A stretch of DNA of 50,644 nucleotides from Helicobacter trogontum (GTDB lineage: Bacteria; Campylobacterota; Campylobacteria; Campylobacterales; Helicobacteraceae). The stretch lies in the NCBI RefSeq assembly GCF_000765905.2, contig NZ_JRPL02000013.1, forward strand, positions 1 to 50,644. The letters are read 5' to 3'. The position numbers were made by a program, and so were the translations under genes. Shown here piece by piece: positions 16,365-26,015 of this stretch; position 1 is the first letter of the stretch; every line of letters starts with the position of its first letter. A model generated the notes under the pieces. It was not told the origin of the DNA. It made no database searches and saw only the letters and a list, made by a program, of their open reading frames with translations.

Positions 16365-17522
16365 ATGGACTTCTTTCTAATCGAAACAATATTATTACAC
16401 AAGGATTCTGCATTTCTTCTGCACTCTCATCTATACAGACTTTATAATAGTGCAAAAACATTTGATTTTAACTATAAAACTTTGGAACCAGCCCTAAATT
16501 ACCTAAACATGAGTATGTCACATGCCCACAAAAACCTAGACATATCAGAATCTTTAAAGCTTTTAGCCCAATCTAGTCTGCCACATACAGATATAAAAAA
16601 TCATATTATCAATTTAACTTCTCACTATATACAAACTCCACAAGATTCCATAAATAGCTATCACAACTCTAATCATACAAACATCTTTAATACTTCATAT
16701 ACTAATAATCACACTCAAGCCTCCAAGCTCTACACAAATATGCAATGGAAACCAAATTCTAATATAAAAATTTCCTTACATGCGACTTTGTTTAAAAATA
16801 ATAAAATTTTCAAATCATTGTCAGCACAACAAGACAAACCCCACTTATATTTATGGGATTGTATAGACGTATTGAAAATACTACTACAAACAAACAACAC
16901 AATCAATACAACAAGCAATCACTCTGCTACAAGCAATATTGATAGCATTCAAAACCATAATCAGTATGCCTCAAACAACACAAGATATAATAACACATCG
17001 CATAACAATACAAAAGAGAGTAACCAATCAGATAATACAATAAACCCCAATTCTATCAATTTAGCTTCCACTAATGATTTCTCACTCTGTCGTCTGCTTT
17101 TAGCAAAAGATGGCACACTTACATATAGCATTCAGCCATTACAACCTATCACTAATACTGCAATAAAATTAGCCATGCTAAAAACCACAACACAGCTAAG
17201 TTATCATAAAACGACAATGAGGCTACATTTTGATAAAGCCACAACAAGCATTGCGAGAAATGAATGTTTTGATTATATCTACACAAATAAAGATAATGAA
17301 ATCCTTGAAGGCTCAAGAAGCAATGTTGTAATAACTCAAAATGGTAAGCATTACACACCCAAAAGAAGCCTAGGATTGCTTGCAGGTACGCTACGCAATA
17401 CTCTTATAAAGCAGGGTATATGTATCGAAAAAACTCTATATACGCAAGATCTATATAGAGCTGATGCTATTTATTGTGTAAACTCGATTAGAGGTATTAT
17501 CCCTGTAAAACTTGATTCATAG
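16365..17522 (+). CDS. Class IV aminotransferase, aminodeoxychorismate lyase-like, with an Asn-rich insert
   Basis: A 385-residue PLP enzyme of fold type IV. The N-terminal ETILLHKDSAFLLHSHLYRL, the PLP lysine Lys282 in SYHKTTMRLHFDKA, and the C-terminal EGSRSNVVI and PKRSLGLLAGTLR match PabC-type lyases of p-aminobenzoate/folate synthesis. PabC proteins are usually about 270 residues. Here residues about 85-245 hold extra sequence very rich in Asn, Thr, Ser and His (NTTSNHSATSNIDS and similar), probably a disordered loop. AAGGAT precedes the start. Branched-chain or D-amino acid transaminase activity cannot be excluded. Confidence 0.7.
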   Translation: MDFFLIETILLHKDSAFLLHSHLYRLYNSAKTFDFNYKTLEPALNYLNMSMSHAHKNLDISESLKLLAQSSLPHTDIKNHIINLTSHYIQTPQDSINSYHNSNHTNIFNTSYTNNHTQASKLYTNMQWKPNSNIKISLHATLFKNNKIFKSLSAQQDKPHLYLWDCIDVLKILLQTNNTINTTSNHSATSNIDSIQNHNQYASNNTRYNNTSHNNTKESNQSDNTINPNSINLASTNDFSLCRLLLAKDGTLTYSIQPLQPITNTAIKLAMLKTTTQLSYHKTTMRLHFDKATTSIARNECFDYIYTNKDNEILEGSRSNVVITQNGKHYTPKRSLGLLAGTLRNTLIKQGICIEKTLYTQDLYRADAIYCVNSIRGIIPVKLDS

Positions 17523-17590
17523 CAAACAAAGCAATGAAATCTACAAAAATAGGTTATAATCCTTGATGAGATTCTATATAAAGGTATTCT

Positions 17591-18262
17591 ATGGATATAA
17601 ATCCCAATATTTTATTGTATATATGTGCATATTTGATTGGCAGCATTCCCTTTGGCGCATTACTAGTAAAGATTTTTGCCAAGCAAAATATTTTAGAAAT
17701 TGGTTCAAAAAGTACGGGTGCTACCAATGTATATCGTGCTTTTGCTGCCATTTCTCCACAGAAGGCAAAGTTTTTCTCCCTCCTTACATTATTGCTTGAT
17801 GCGTTTAAGGGATTATTTATCGTGCTTATTGCAAAACTTATAGGGTTGAGCTTTGAAACACAATATGCCATTGCTATCTTAGCAATACTTGGTCATTGTT
17901 ATAGTCCATTCTTGGGGTTTAATGGCGGAAAAGGTGTTGCCACAGCAATTGGTAGTGTTTTACTGCTAATTCCTGTTGAAGGTATTTGTGGACTTATTGT
18001 GTGGGGGGTTGTTGGTAAAGTATTTAAAATCTCATCGCTTTCATCATTGCTTGGAGTTTTAAGTGGTATTATTTTAACTTTTGTTATACCAAGTATTTTT
18101 AACCTGCCAGAATCTATTAATATCAACGCGCAAATTGGCACACATGTCCCAGTTGTATTAATTGGTGTTATCATAATAAACACACATTGGGAAAATATTA
18201 AGCGTTTAGTGTTGAAGCAAGAACAGCAATTTACAGATAGTGTAAAACCACATAATACATAA
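17591..18262 (+). CDS. plsY: Glycerol-3-phosphate acyltransferase
   Basis: A 223-residue inner-membrane enzyme that moves an acyl group from acyl-phosphate to glycerol 3-phosphate, the first step of phospholipid synthesis. Family motifs are present: GSIPFGALL in the first helix, the loop GSKSTGATNVYR (usually GSGNxGATN), and GFNGGKGVATAIG. Five or six membrane segments are visible. The C-terminus is longer than in many PlsY proteins and ends in a basic tail. The SKST variation in the second motif is notable, but the GATN core is kept. Confidence 0.9.
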   Translation: MDINPNILLYICAYLIGSIPFGALLVKIFAKQNILEIGSKSTGATNVYRAFAAISPQKAKFFSLLTLLLDAFKGLFIVLIAKLIGLSFETQYAIAILAILGHCYSPFLGFNGGKGVATAIGSVLLLIPVEGICGLIVWGVVGKVFKISSLSSLLGVLSGIILTFVIPSIFNLPESININAQIGTHVPVVLIGVIIINTHWENIKRLVLKQEQQFTDSVKPHNT

Positions 18263-18333
18263 CTCATATTGCTATTAAATAGCTATAGCAATTATCTCAA
18301 TAAATTTTAAAGATTGGAGATTTTGGAGTTTAT

Positions 18334-19524
18334 ATGTCAGATATTCTACAAAATAGACTTGAACAAAAACTATACACCATTACACATCGTCCAATGTTTA
18401 TGTTTGCACTCTTTTCAAGCACTTCTATGACTGTGCTTGGTGGGACAATTATTGCCACCTCGATACCAGCAATTGAAAACCATTTTGCACATATTCCGCA
18501 TATTGCAACACTAGCAAAACTTGTGCTTACCCTACCCGCTTTGTTTATTATGCTTTTTTCTCCTCTAAGTGGAATCTTAATTGATAAATTTGGTCGCTTG
18601 AAATTTCTTATTGGTTCTATGCTTTCGTGGAGTATAAGCGGCACTATTGGTGCATTTTGGGATAATATCTATTGGATTTTATTTACAAGGGCACTTTTTG
18701 GAATCTCAACTGCATTTGTTATGACAGCTGCAAGTGCTTTAGTAGCAGACTACTATGTAGGTGAGGAACGACAGAAGGCACTTGGATTGCAAGGCTTTGC
18801 TACTGCATGTGGTAGTGCACTTTTTATGTCTCTTGGAGGGATTTTAGCACATTTTGATTGGCATTATCCATTCTATGTGTATGGACTTGGAATCTTTTTA
18901 ACACTTTTTGTTGCCACAACACTTTTTGAACCTCGTCCTCTCAAAAAAATAGCACACATGGAAATACCCATTAAACAATTTAAGATTACATCAATACTAC
19001 CTTGCTATTTCTTTGCCTTTGTTATTATGATTGCCTACTATACTTCTCCAACACAAATTCCCTACCTCATTACACAGAAGTTAGAACATAGCGAAATGCT
19101 TGCTGGATTCTGCATTTCAGCATCTGCATTTGCCTATGGTACTTCATCGCTCTTTTATCCACGCATACGTAATTTTTTATCTGTTAAAGGTATCTATATC
19201 GTTGGGTTCTCATGTATGGGGAGTGGATTTTTACTTATTTATCTTTTGCATAATATTTATGCAGTTGTGCTAGGGTTACTTTTAGTTGGTATTGGCGGTG
19301 GTGCAATCATTGTTAATAATTCTTCATTTCTCTTATCCATAGTCCCAAAAGAACATATTGGCAAAGCTCTTGGAATCTTGAGTGCAACCGCATGTTTTGG
19401 GCAATTTGTATCACCATTTTTTTCTCAACCTATAGTTCAAAATCATGGCGTTGTAGATTTATTTTTATATGTCGCAGTGCTATTATATATCATGTCAATA
19501 CTTTCTCTTATAAAACCAAAGTAA
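18334..19524 (+). CDS. Major facilitator superfamily transporter
   Basis: A 396-residue integral membrane protein with about twelve helices. The loop between helices 2 and 3 reads SPLSGILIDKFGRLKFLIGS, the MFS signature. The helix 4-5 region (RALFGISTAFVMTAASALVA) and the overall layout suit the drug/H+ antiporter groups related to Bcr/CflA. The substrate cannot be told from sequence. It stands alone between plsY and hcp, with a modest ribosome site. Confidence 0.8.
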   Translation: MSDILQNRLEQKLYTITHRPMFMFALFSSTSMTVLGGTIIATSIPAIENHFAHIPHIATLAKLVLTLPALFIMLFSPLSGILIDKFGRLKFLIGSMLSWSISGTIGAFWDNIYWILFTRALFGISTAFVMTAASALVADYYVGEERQKALGLQGFATACGSALFMSLGGILAHFDWHYPFYVYGLGIFLTLFVATTLFEPRPLKKIAHMEIPIKQFKITSILPCYFFAFVIMIAYYTSPTQIPYLITQKLEHSEMLAGFCISASAFAYGTSSLFYPRIRNFLSVKGIYIVGFSCMGSGFLLIYLLHNIYAVVLGLLLVGIGGGAIIVNNSSFLLSIVPKEHIGKALGILSATACFGQFVSPFFSQPIVQNHGVVDLFLYVAVLLYIMSILSLIKPK

Positions 19525-19620
19525 AAATATTGCTAAAATACAATACAAAACATACAAAAAAGTCAAAAAATGCAGAATTTTACACTACAATTCATAGTTA
19601 TTTTATTTTAAAGGATTGGT

Positions 19621-19908
19621 ATGCGTAAGATTATCTGTGTTATGACAATGCTAGGTTTGTGTGGATCTTTTATGTTTGCTGCAACTATTGATGAAGCAAA
19701 TAAAGCTTATAATGATGGTGACTATACAAAAGCATTAGAATCATATAAAAAACTATGTGATGAAAAAGAGGCAAAAGCATGCTCAAGCTTGGGTTACATG
19801 TATCGCAATGCAAAGGGTGTCAGTGAGAATGCAACTTTATCGCAGGAATATTACAAAAAAGCATGTGACTTGGGTGATAAAGAAGCTTGCACAAATGCAA
19901 ACTGGTAA
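19621..19908 (+). CDS. Secreted Sel1-like (Hcp) cysteine-rich protein
   Basis: A 95-residue protein with a signal peptide (cut likely after MFA, about residue 20) and two Sel1-like helical repeats. The cysteine pairs spaced as in Helicobacter Hcp proteins (CDEKEAKACSSLGYMY, then CDLGDKEAC) would form one disulfide per repeat in the periplasm. It is much shorter than the multi-repeat Hcp proteins of H. pylori. AAAGGATT gives a strong ribosome site. The function of this family is not settled; some members bind penicillin-like ligands. Confidence 0.8.
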   Translation: MRKIICVMTMLGLCGSFMFAATIDEANKAYNDGDYTKALESYKKLCDEKEAKACSSLGYMYRNAKGVSENATLSQEYYKKACDLGDKEACTNANW

Positions 19909-19958
19909 TTCTATAACTATCTTTATTATATAACATATGGATTTTTAGGGTTACAAAC

Positions 19959-19976
19959 GAGTGTGTAATCACACTC
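19959..19976 (+). terminator. Possible terminator hairpin after hcp
   Basis: GAGTGTG and CACACTC form a perfect 7-bp stem with a 4-base loop, about 50 nt behind the hcp stop. No T-run follows, so it may only be a pause or 3'-end stabilising structure. Confidence 0.35.
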
Positions 19977-20163
19977 ATTCACCTTGTATAGCTGCACTTA
20001 AATATTATTAAATATTAAAGGCATGTGATTAATAACATATATTGTGATCTTGTCCATAAGGCAGCACATTAAGGAAATATAATCAGAATCTCATGTCGAT
20101 TATCGAAGCGATTATGCAAATTAAAAAATAATAAATCCAAAGAGACATGAACTAAGGAATATT

Positions 20164-21510
20164 ATGAATCTAGAAATTTTGCCAGTACAGCAGAACATAC
20201 ATGCAGATTTAGATATTTTAGCAAGTGATAAATCCTTGTCGCATCGTGTTTGCATGTTTAGTCTTTTTGCAGATTCTACGTGTAGAATAAAGCATTTTTT
20301 ACGTGCGGAAGATACACAAAGGAGCCTTACCATTGCACAAAGCTTGGGGCTTCATGTAAGTGAAGAGAATGGGGACTTATTACTTACACCACCAAAAAAG
20401 GGTCTACAAACACCAAGTGACATTTTGTATTGTGGTAATTCTGGCACATCCATGCGACTCTTCACAGGATTATTAGCAGGAGCAAACCTCTATGCTGTGC
20501 TATGTGGTGATGTATATTTACATGTTCGTCCAATGGGGAGGATCCTTAAACCACTACGTACGATAGGAGCCAATATTGCTTCGCGAACAATTCAATCCCA
20601 AGATAGCACAAAAGAAGTAGCTCCACTCTGTGTGATCCCAAGCACACAGAGCCTTAAGGGCTTTACATATCATTCACAAATCGCATCAGCTCAAGTTAAG
20701 AGTGCACTCATTCTAGCAGCATTGCAAGGTAATGAAGAATCAGTTTTTAGCGAGTGTGAACTAAGCAGAGATCATACAGAGAATATGTTGTATGCCTTAC
20801 AGAAAAAACCATATCTGCAAAATAAAGATGATAAGTTATATATCACGCCTTTTTCTACATTTGGTATGCAAAATGCACCACTTAAAGCCTTTGATGTCTC
20901 AATCCCAAATGATCCTTCTTCTGCATTTTTCTTTGCCGTCCTTGCAAGTATCCTGCCAAACACATCAATCACCTTAAGGCGTGTAATGATAAACAAAACA
21001 CGTATTGAAGCGTTTAGAATCCTAGAAAAAATGGGAGCAAAAATATGGTATGAAAATATATCAAATGATTATGAAAAGACAGCAGATATCACAATCTCAA
21101 GTGCAGAGCTACAAGCAATCACTATCGAAGAAAATATAGCATGGTTAATTGATGAGATACCAGCACTAAGCATTGCTTGTAGTGTCGCGAAAGGAACATC
21201 AAAAATACGAAATGCAGCTGAATTGCGAGTGAAAGAGAGCGATCGAATCTCTGTTGTCCTCCATGGCCTAAAAAACTTTGGGATACAAACAATTGAATAT
21301 AGCGATGGTTTTGATATTATTGGTGGTTCACTGCAAAAAGGTGTGGTAAATTCTAAAGGTGATCATCGCATTGCTATGAGTTTTGCCATTGCCGCATGTG
21401 TGTGTGGTGGAACAATACTTGATAGCGAATGTATCCACACTTCTTTTCCAAACTTTATAGAACTCCTCTCACGCTTTACTACGATACACAAAACTCATAC
21501 TCATGTCTAA
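20164..21510 (+). CDS. aroA: 3-phosphoshikimate 1-carboxyvinyltransferase (EPSP synthase)
   Basis: A 448-residue shikimate-pathway enzyme joining shikimate 3-phosphate and phosphoenolpyruvate. Typical segments are SDKSLSHRV near the N-terminus (Lys of the PEP site), CGNSGTSMRL, RPMGRILKPL, and AELRVKESDR for the second PEP-binding region, followed by GDHRIAMSFAIAA. The length is normal. The last 8 bases overlap the YrdC-like gene, so the two are coupled. Confidence 0.93.
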   Translation: MNLEILPVQQNIHADLDILASDKSLSHRVCMFSLFADSTCRIKHFLRAEDTQRSLTIAQSLGLHVSEENGDLLLTPPKKGLQTPSDILYCGNSGTSMRLFTGLLAGANLYAVLCGDVYLHVRPMGRILKPLRTIGANIASRTIQSQDSTKEVAPLCVIPSTQSLKGFTYHSQIASAQVKSALILAALQGNEESVFSECELSRDHTENMLYALQKKPYLQNKDDKLYITPFSTFGMQNAPLKAFDVSIPNDPSSAFFFAVLASILPNTSITLRRVMINKTRIEAFRILEKMGAKIWYENISNDYEKTADITISSAELQAITIEENIAWLIDEIPALSIACSVAKGTSKIRNAAELRVKESDRISVVLHGLKNFGIQTIEYSDGFDIIGGSLQKGVVNSKGDHRIAMSFAIAACVCGGTILDSECIHTSFPNFIELLSRFTTIHKTHTHV

Positions 21511-21985
21511 AACCACATGCCCCATAATTCTTATGCCTATAACACTAGATTCTTTATATGGTGAAGTTATACTAGCCCAAACAGACACAACAATAGGGCT
21601 TTTATCAAAATATTCTACGGCCATAAACCAAAAGAAAGGTGCGAGCTTAAAAAAGCCACTTTTAAAAGAAGTAGCAAATTTAAGTGTTATCCCACACCGC
21701 ACGCCCACTTCTATGCGAAACATAATACGAAGGGCAAAGAAAACTTCATTTATACTACCAAATGGAAAAAGTTTTAGGGTGATAAAAGATGTCCTCCACA
21801 ATGACTTTTTAAAAGGTTTTTCATGGCTATATTCATCATCAGCAAATCCGACAAAAGGTGATTTTTCAATGGAGTTTGCACGGAGTGTGAGTGATATTAT
21901 CGTGCTTGATAAACGAGGAATTTTTGCAGCAAAAAGCAGTATGATACTGAAAATAGGGCACAACAAAATAAAAAAAATTCGCTAA
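21503..21985 (+). CDS. YrdC/Sua5-like (TsaC family) protein
   Basis: A 160-residue protein overlapping the end of aroA. The segment AQTDTTIGLLSKYSTAINQK corresponds to the PTDTVYGL region of TsaC, and SSANPTKGDFSMEFARSVSD to the later SAN motif that binds ATP and carbonate. TsaC makes threonylcarbamoyl-AMP for the t6A base of tRNAs. The protein is shorter than E. coli TsaC (190 residues), lacks the usual basic N-terminal KxR, and may be a specialised epsilonproteobacterial version. Another YrdC protein elsewhere in the genome could carry the main activity. Confidence 0.65.
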   Translation: MSKTTCPIILMPITLDSLYGEVILAQTDTTIGLLSKYSTAINQKKGASLKKPLLKEVANLSVIPHRTPTSMRNIIRRAKKTSFILPNGKSFRVIKDVLHNDFLKGFSWLYSSSANPTKGDFSMEFARSVSDIIVLDKRGIFAAKSSMILKIGHNKIKKIR

Positions 21986-22706
21986 TTATTACTATGTAAA
22001 TATGAGCAACTTTTTTATAAACAACATCGCTAAATATCCATGTGATAATATATTAAAAGTTAAAAGCCCCCCCCCCCCCATATTGCTTAATAGAGTAAGC
22101 TTTAGAATCTAGGTTCTCATATTAATTCATTTGTATTGCATTAACCTAGCAAACCTATAAAATAGCTTTCCCTTTTCTTTATTACCCTATTTGCAAAATA
22201 ACACTTAAATCTTTAAATAAAAAGCAGAGAGTTAATTGCACACCGCCTTTTATACTCCTTTCAGATTCAATAAGCTATGTAAATGCAAAGATTAAAATAA
22301 TCTATTATATATCTGCTTCATCTCTCAAGAACTAAAATATATCCATATATCAAACAATGAATATAATTCAACACAATGAAAATATTAATTGTTTTTTAAG
22401 CATAATCATATTCAATACTTACAACACAGATCTCTTTAGCTTTATTAAAGCAAAAGTCTTATTTTAATATATGCAACACTTAAGCGATATCTATCAGGTT
22501 TTAACTTATAGATATGTCTTAAATTTTTTAATACTAACTACAATATATAAGCTAAAAGACACAACTATTTCTTGGTGTTGCAACACTTTTTATCATTACA
22601 TTATTATTGTATCTACCCATACTTCAACAAGAAACTTTATCATCTCTTTGTAGCAAACTTTAAGATTTTTTAGAGGTTGAAAATATGCTTAATTATTAAG
22701 CAAGCG
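21986..22706. other. Gene-free spacer with a C13 tract
   Basis: A 720-base AT-rich spacer between the YrdC-like gene and cysQ, which converge. I see no convincing gene. A short plus-strand frame from ATG 22002 (MSNFFINNIAKYPCDNILKV) runs into the C13 tract at 22067-22079 and stops about 11 codons later. It may be the stub of a decayed phase-variable gene. Confidence 0.5.
22067..22079. repeat. Poly-C tract (C13)
   Basis: Thirteen consecutive C in an otherwise AT-rich spacer. Long poly-C/G runs in Helicobacter are hot spots of slipped-strand change in surface genes. Here no intact gene is attached on either strand in the length shown or with one or two bases more or less. Confidence 0.9.
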
Positions 22707-23687
22707 TTAAGATTGCATGAGATCTTTATAAATACTGCTATTTTTACATGATTTTGCAAAGCCTACAAAGTGATTATTGCGAATACTTTCTTTATTGTAA
22801 CGCAAGGGTTTTTTTGTCTGCAAATCAAGCGTAATGCCACCTGATTCTAATAAAATAATTTCACCTGCTGCGGTATCCCACTCACTTGTTCCATTCATAC
22901 GCGGATAAATATCCGCAATACCACTTGCTAACGCACAAATTTTTAACGATGATCCTCTCTTTAATACAAGAGCATTATACTTTTGCAAAAATTCCTCTGT
23001 TTCCTTTGTGCTATGATGGATAGAATCGCAAGCAATGAGTTGCTTTTGAGTAGAAATAGATTTAAACTCTATATGCCTTTCAAGATTTCTTAAAATCTCC
23101 TCCCTCACATAAGAATCGACACCAAACAGGAACTCTAGCCTATCTCCATAAATCTTTTTTGCATACTCTTTTGCCAATAAGATCTTATGTGTTTTAAGCC
23201 ATTTTATCTGTGCCATTTTTGAATTCTCTACACAGGTAAACTCCCTAAAATCACATACATTATAAGAAAAACTACCAAAGCTTTGCAAACCAATGTAGGC
23301 TTCATAAAGACATGGTGCATACACAACGCCAAGTATAACCTCGTTTTTATGCAATAAGGCAATATTGATTGTAAAGTTACCATTACCACTTAAGAAATCC
23401 TTTGTACCATCAAGCGGATCAACAAGCCATAAATATTCGAGATCTTTACGCTCATGATAAGCCAAAACAGCTTCTTCAGAGCACACCTTATAGGGACTTA
23501 TTTTTTGTAATTGCCTAATAATGTAGGCATTAGATTCTAAATCAGCTTGTGTAAGTGGGCTTTTATCTTTCTTTTCTACATGCGTTGTATCACCATGGAA
23601 TCTCATAATTATCTTTCCCGCTCCAATAGCTATACAAAGAGTTTCATAGAGTAGATTCTCAAATTGCTCTAAATTTACTGATCCCAT
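22707..23687 (-). CDS. cysQ: 3'(2'),5'-bisphosphate nucleotidase CysQ-like (inositol monophosphatase family)
   Basis: A 326-residue magnesium-dependent phosphatase. The metal motifs are present: SEEAVLAY (Glu pair), LVDPLDGTKDFL, and GTSEWDTAAGEIILLESGG. CysQ removes the 3' phosphate of adenosine 3',5'-bisphosphate, a by-product of sulfate assimilation and other 3'-phosphoadenylyl transfers. It is longer than E. coli CysQ (246 residues), with an extra stretch of about 50 residues around 140-190. It lies 26 bases downstream of pnp and is probably co-transcribed with it. Confidence 0.8.
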   Translation of the reverse strand: MGSVNLEQFENLLYETLCIAIGAGKIIMRFHGDTTHVEKKDKSPLTQADLESNAYIIRQLQKISPYKVCSEEAVLAYHERKDLEYLWLVDPLDGTKDFLSGNGNFTINIALLHKNEVILGVVYAPCLYEAYIGLQSFGSFSYNVCDFREFTCVENSKMAQIKWLKTHKILLAKEYAKKIYGDRLEFLFGVDSYVREEILRNLERHIEFKSISTQKQLIACDSIHHSTKETEEFLQKYNALVLKRGSSLKICALASGIADIYPRMNGTSEWDTAAGEIILLESGGITLDLQTKKPLRYNKESIRNNHFVGFAKSCKNSSIYKDLMQS

Positions 23688-23713
23688 ATTAAACCTTCAA
23701 TACAAATAATGCC

Positions 23714-25819
23714 TTATCCTGCATCACTCTCTTCCCTATTTTCTGCAATCTCTAACTCCACCTTGCCATGACTGCAACTTAGAATCTTAACCAATAGACA
23801 TTGCCCTATTTGCAATTCTTCATTTATAGGGGAACGTAAAATACCATTTCCACCTTGTGGCAAATCTATCAAAAAGCCTGCATCTATTTGTTTACTCACT
23901 ATACCTTCCAAATATTCCCCTAATTTATAAGGCAAATCCTTTTTCTCTTTTTTCCGCAAAAGTTCAATTATATGGTTTTTTGCATTCTGTATAGAACCTC
24001 TATTATTAGCAGTAATGTGCACTACGCTCTCATCTTTATCGATATTAATATTAACTTGAAAACGGGAAATAATGTCGCGTATCGTGCGACCACCCTGCCC
24101 TATTATATCTCCTATGTTTGTAGGTGGCACATGAAAGCTCTCTTTTTGTGGTAATAGATCATAATTTGGAACAATATCAACATTACGCATAAGAGACAAA
24201 ATATGTAAAATCCCTTCTGTTGCTTGATCTAGGCTTTGATTTAAAATAGATTCACTAAGCCCATCAATCTTAATATCAAGCTGCAATGCACTAAAACCTT
24301 TTTCATTACCTGCAATCTTAAAATCCATATCACCATCAAAGTCTTCTAATCCCATAATATCGCTTAATATTGCAAACTGCTCTTCGTTTTCATAAATTAG
24401 CCCCATTGCTATACCTGCTATCATATCATGTAGTTTTATATCTGCACCAAGCATAGCAAGAGTTGCTCCACATACGCTTGCCATGGAGCTTGAACCATTG
24501 GATTGCAAAATCTCTGATACAAGGCGAATTGTATAGGGTATGTTAGGCACACTAGATTCTATTGCTTTTAATGCAAGATTACCATGCCCTAGCTCACGCC
24601 TTGAACTTGCACCAATAGGATAGGCTTCACCGACACTAAAAGGTGGAAAATTGTAATGGAATATAATCTTACTTTTACCTTGTGATAAGATTCCCTCTTG
24701 TATCTGTGCATCATTTTGACTCCCTAATGTGCACGTAACAAGAGCCTGTGTTTGCCCTCGTGTAAAACATGCACTGCCATGAACTTTTGGCAATAGATTA
24801 GATTCTATATCAATATCTCGAATCTCATTTAATGCTCTGCCATCAGCTCTTTTTCCCTCATTTAAGATCAAATTACGCATAATCTCTTTTTTAATAGCAA
24901 ATATGTGTTTTGCCACATCATCATATCCAAGATTCTGCACTTCCGAAATTTCTTTAATAAGAGATGTAAGCTGTGTGTGTCGCTCCGTCTTTGACATACT
25001 AAACAAACATTGTTTTATGGAATCCCCATATTGCAATTGCAACTGATCTTTCAATGATAAATCCAACTTATTCCTGCTTTCATATGCCCTCTTTGGCAAG
25101 ACAAAAGGTTCAAATTGCTGTGTATAAACTACAGACATATTTTCTATATGCTTCCTTGCCATGCCAATTGCATCTAATAAATCGCTTTTGGGTATAAGGT
25201 TAGCATTCTCCACTGCAGAATCCCTAGTTTGTATAGTGGTTTTTAATGCTTGCATTTCTATCATGCTTACACGATCTCCAAGCCCACTCACAAATAAATC
25301 AAGCTTAGAATCTGATAACTCATCTAAATCATTACAAAGACTAAAACTTTCATCATGTCGCACAACTCTTATGCCATTTAGAATCTGCTTTTGCGTCAAA
25401 GGAATACTTGATAAATAAAGACAAATACTTGCTAAATTCACAACATTTTTACATATATCTATCTTACCATCATAACTCATTACAAGTATTGTAATCTGCA
25501 CAGGGTAAGGATAGTCTTTTGGAAATAGTGGTCGCAAGCTCCTATCAATTAAACGTGAAATGAGAATCTCATTGTCACTTGGTTTGCCTTCTTTTTTGAG
25601 AAAACCTTGTGGTATTTTGCCAATCGCATACATTTTTTCAACATACTGAACACTAAGTGGTAAAAAATCCTCACTGCTTGGATTCTCATAATCTATGCAG
25701 ATACTACATAATAATACGCTGCCACCAACCTTTTGCATAACAGATCTATCCGCGAGTGTTGCATATTTATCGAGTATATATGTTTCTGTTTGTCCATTTT
25801 CAATTTGAATGATTTTCAT
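23714..25819 (-). CDS. pnp: Polyribonucleotide nucleotidyltransferase
   Basis: A 701-residue phosphorolytic 3'-5' exoribonuclease of mRNA decay. Order of domains: RNase PH-like domain 1 (residues about 10-200), a helical linker, RNase PH-like domain 2 (about 310-530, with FPPFSVGEAYPIGASSRREL), the KH domain (GDIIGQGGRTIRDIISRF) and the S1 domain (GEYLEGIVSKQIDAGFLIDL). The start MKIIQIENGQ at 25819 is chosen because AAGGAT and a TATAAT box stand just before it; a 40-codon upstream extension is open but has neither. Downstream is cysQ. Confidence 0.93.
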   Translation of the reverse strand: MKIIQIENGQTETYILDKYATLADRSVMQKVGGSVLLCSICIDYENPSSEDFLPLSVQYVEKMYAIGKIPQGFLKKEGKPSDNEILISRLIDRSLRPLFPKDYPYPVQITILVMSYDGKIDICKNVVNLASICLYLSSIPLTQKQILNGIRVVRHDESFSLCNDLDELSDSKLDLFVSGLGDRVSMIEMQALKTTIQTRDSAVENANLIPKSDLLDAIGMARKHIENMSVVYTQQFEPFVLPKRAYESRNKLDLSLKDQLQLQYGDSIKQCLFSMSKTERHTQLTSLIKEISEVQNLGYDDVAKHIFAIKKEIMRNLILNEGKRADGRALNEIRDIDIESNLLPKVHGSACFTRGQTQALVTCTLGSQNDAQIQEGILSQGKSKIIFHYNFPPFSVGEAYPIGASSRRELGHGNLALKAIESSVPNIPYTIRLVSEILQSNGSSSMASVCGATLAMLGADIKLHDMIAGIAMGLIYENEEQFAILSDIMGLEDFDGDMDFKIAGNEKGFSALQLDIKIDGLSESILNQSLDQATEGILHILSLMRNVDIVPNYDLLPQKESFHVPPTNIGDIIGQGGRTIRDIISRFQVNINIDKDESVVHITANNRGSIQNAKNHIIELLRKKEKKDLPYKLGEYLEGIVSKQIDAGFLIDLPQGGNGILRSPINEELQIGQCLLVKILSCSHGKVELEIAENREESDAG

Positions 25820-25843
25820 AATTATCCTTGCAAAAATAAAATA

Positions 25844-25852
25844 ATTATAACA
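25844..25852 (-). promoter_or_regulatory. Extended -10 promoter of pnp
   Basis: On the minus strand TGTTATAAT (extended -10) lies about 25 nt before the pnp ATG, implying a very short 5' UTR. This supports the shorter pnp start. Confidence 0.55.
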
Positions 25853-26015
25853 AATGTGTGTGTAGATAAAAATGTTTGAATGTCTATTGTAAAAAAAATA
25901 ACAAAAAATCAAATTTTCATGCTTAAAAATTACACACAATGCTTATGTTCAAAAGATTTTCTATCTATAACTGAATTTTTCCAATTAATCATCAAATGGT
26001 GATATAAGATAGAAA

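Noticed and set aside
22471-22653. 60-codon plus-strand frame in the spacer before cysQ
   Set aside because: No ribosome site, composition like the surrounding spacer, and no recognisable motif.
25820-25939. 40-codon N-terminal extension of pnp
   Set aside because: The -10 box and AAGGAT ribosome site stand directly before ATG 25819, inside the extension, and PNPase proteins begin at this Met.
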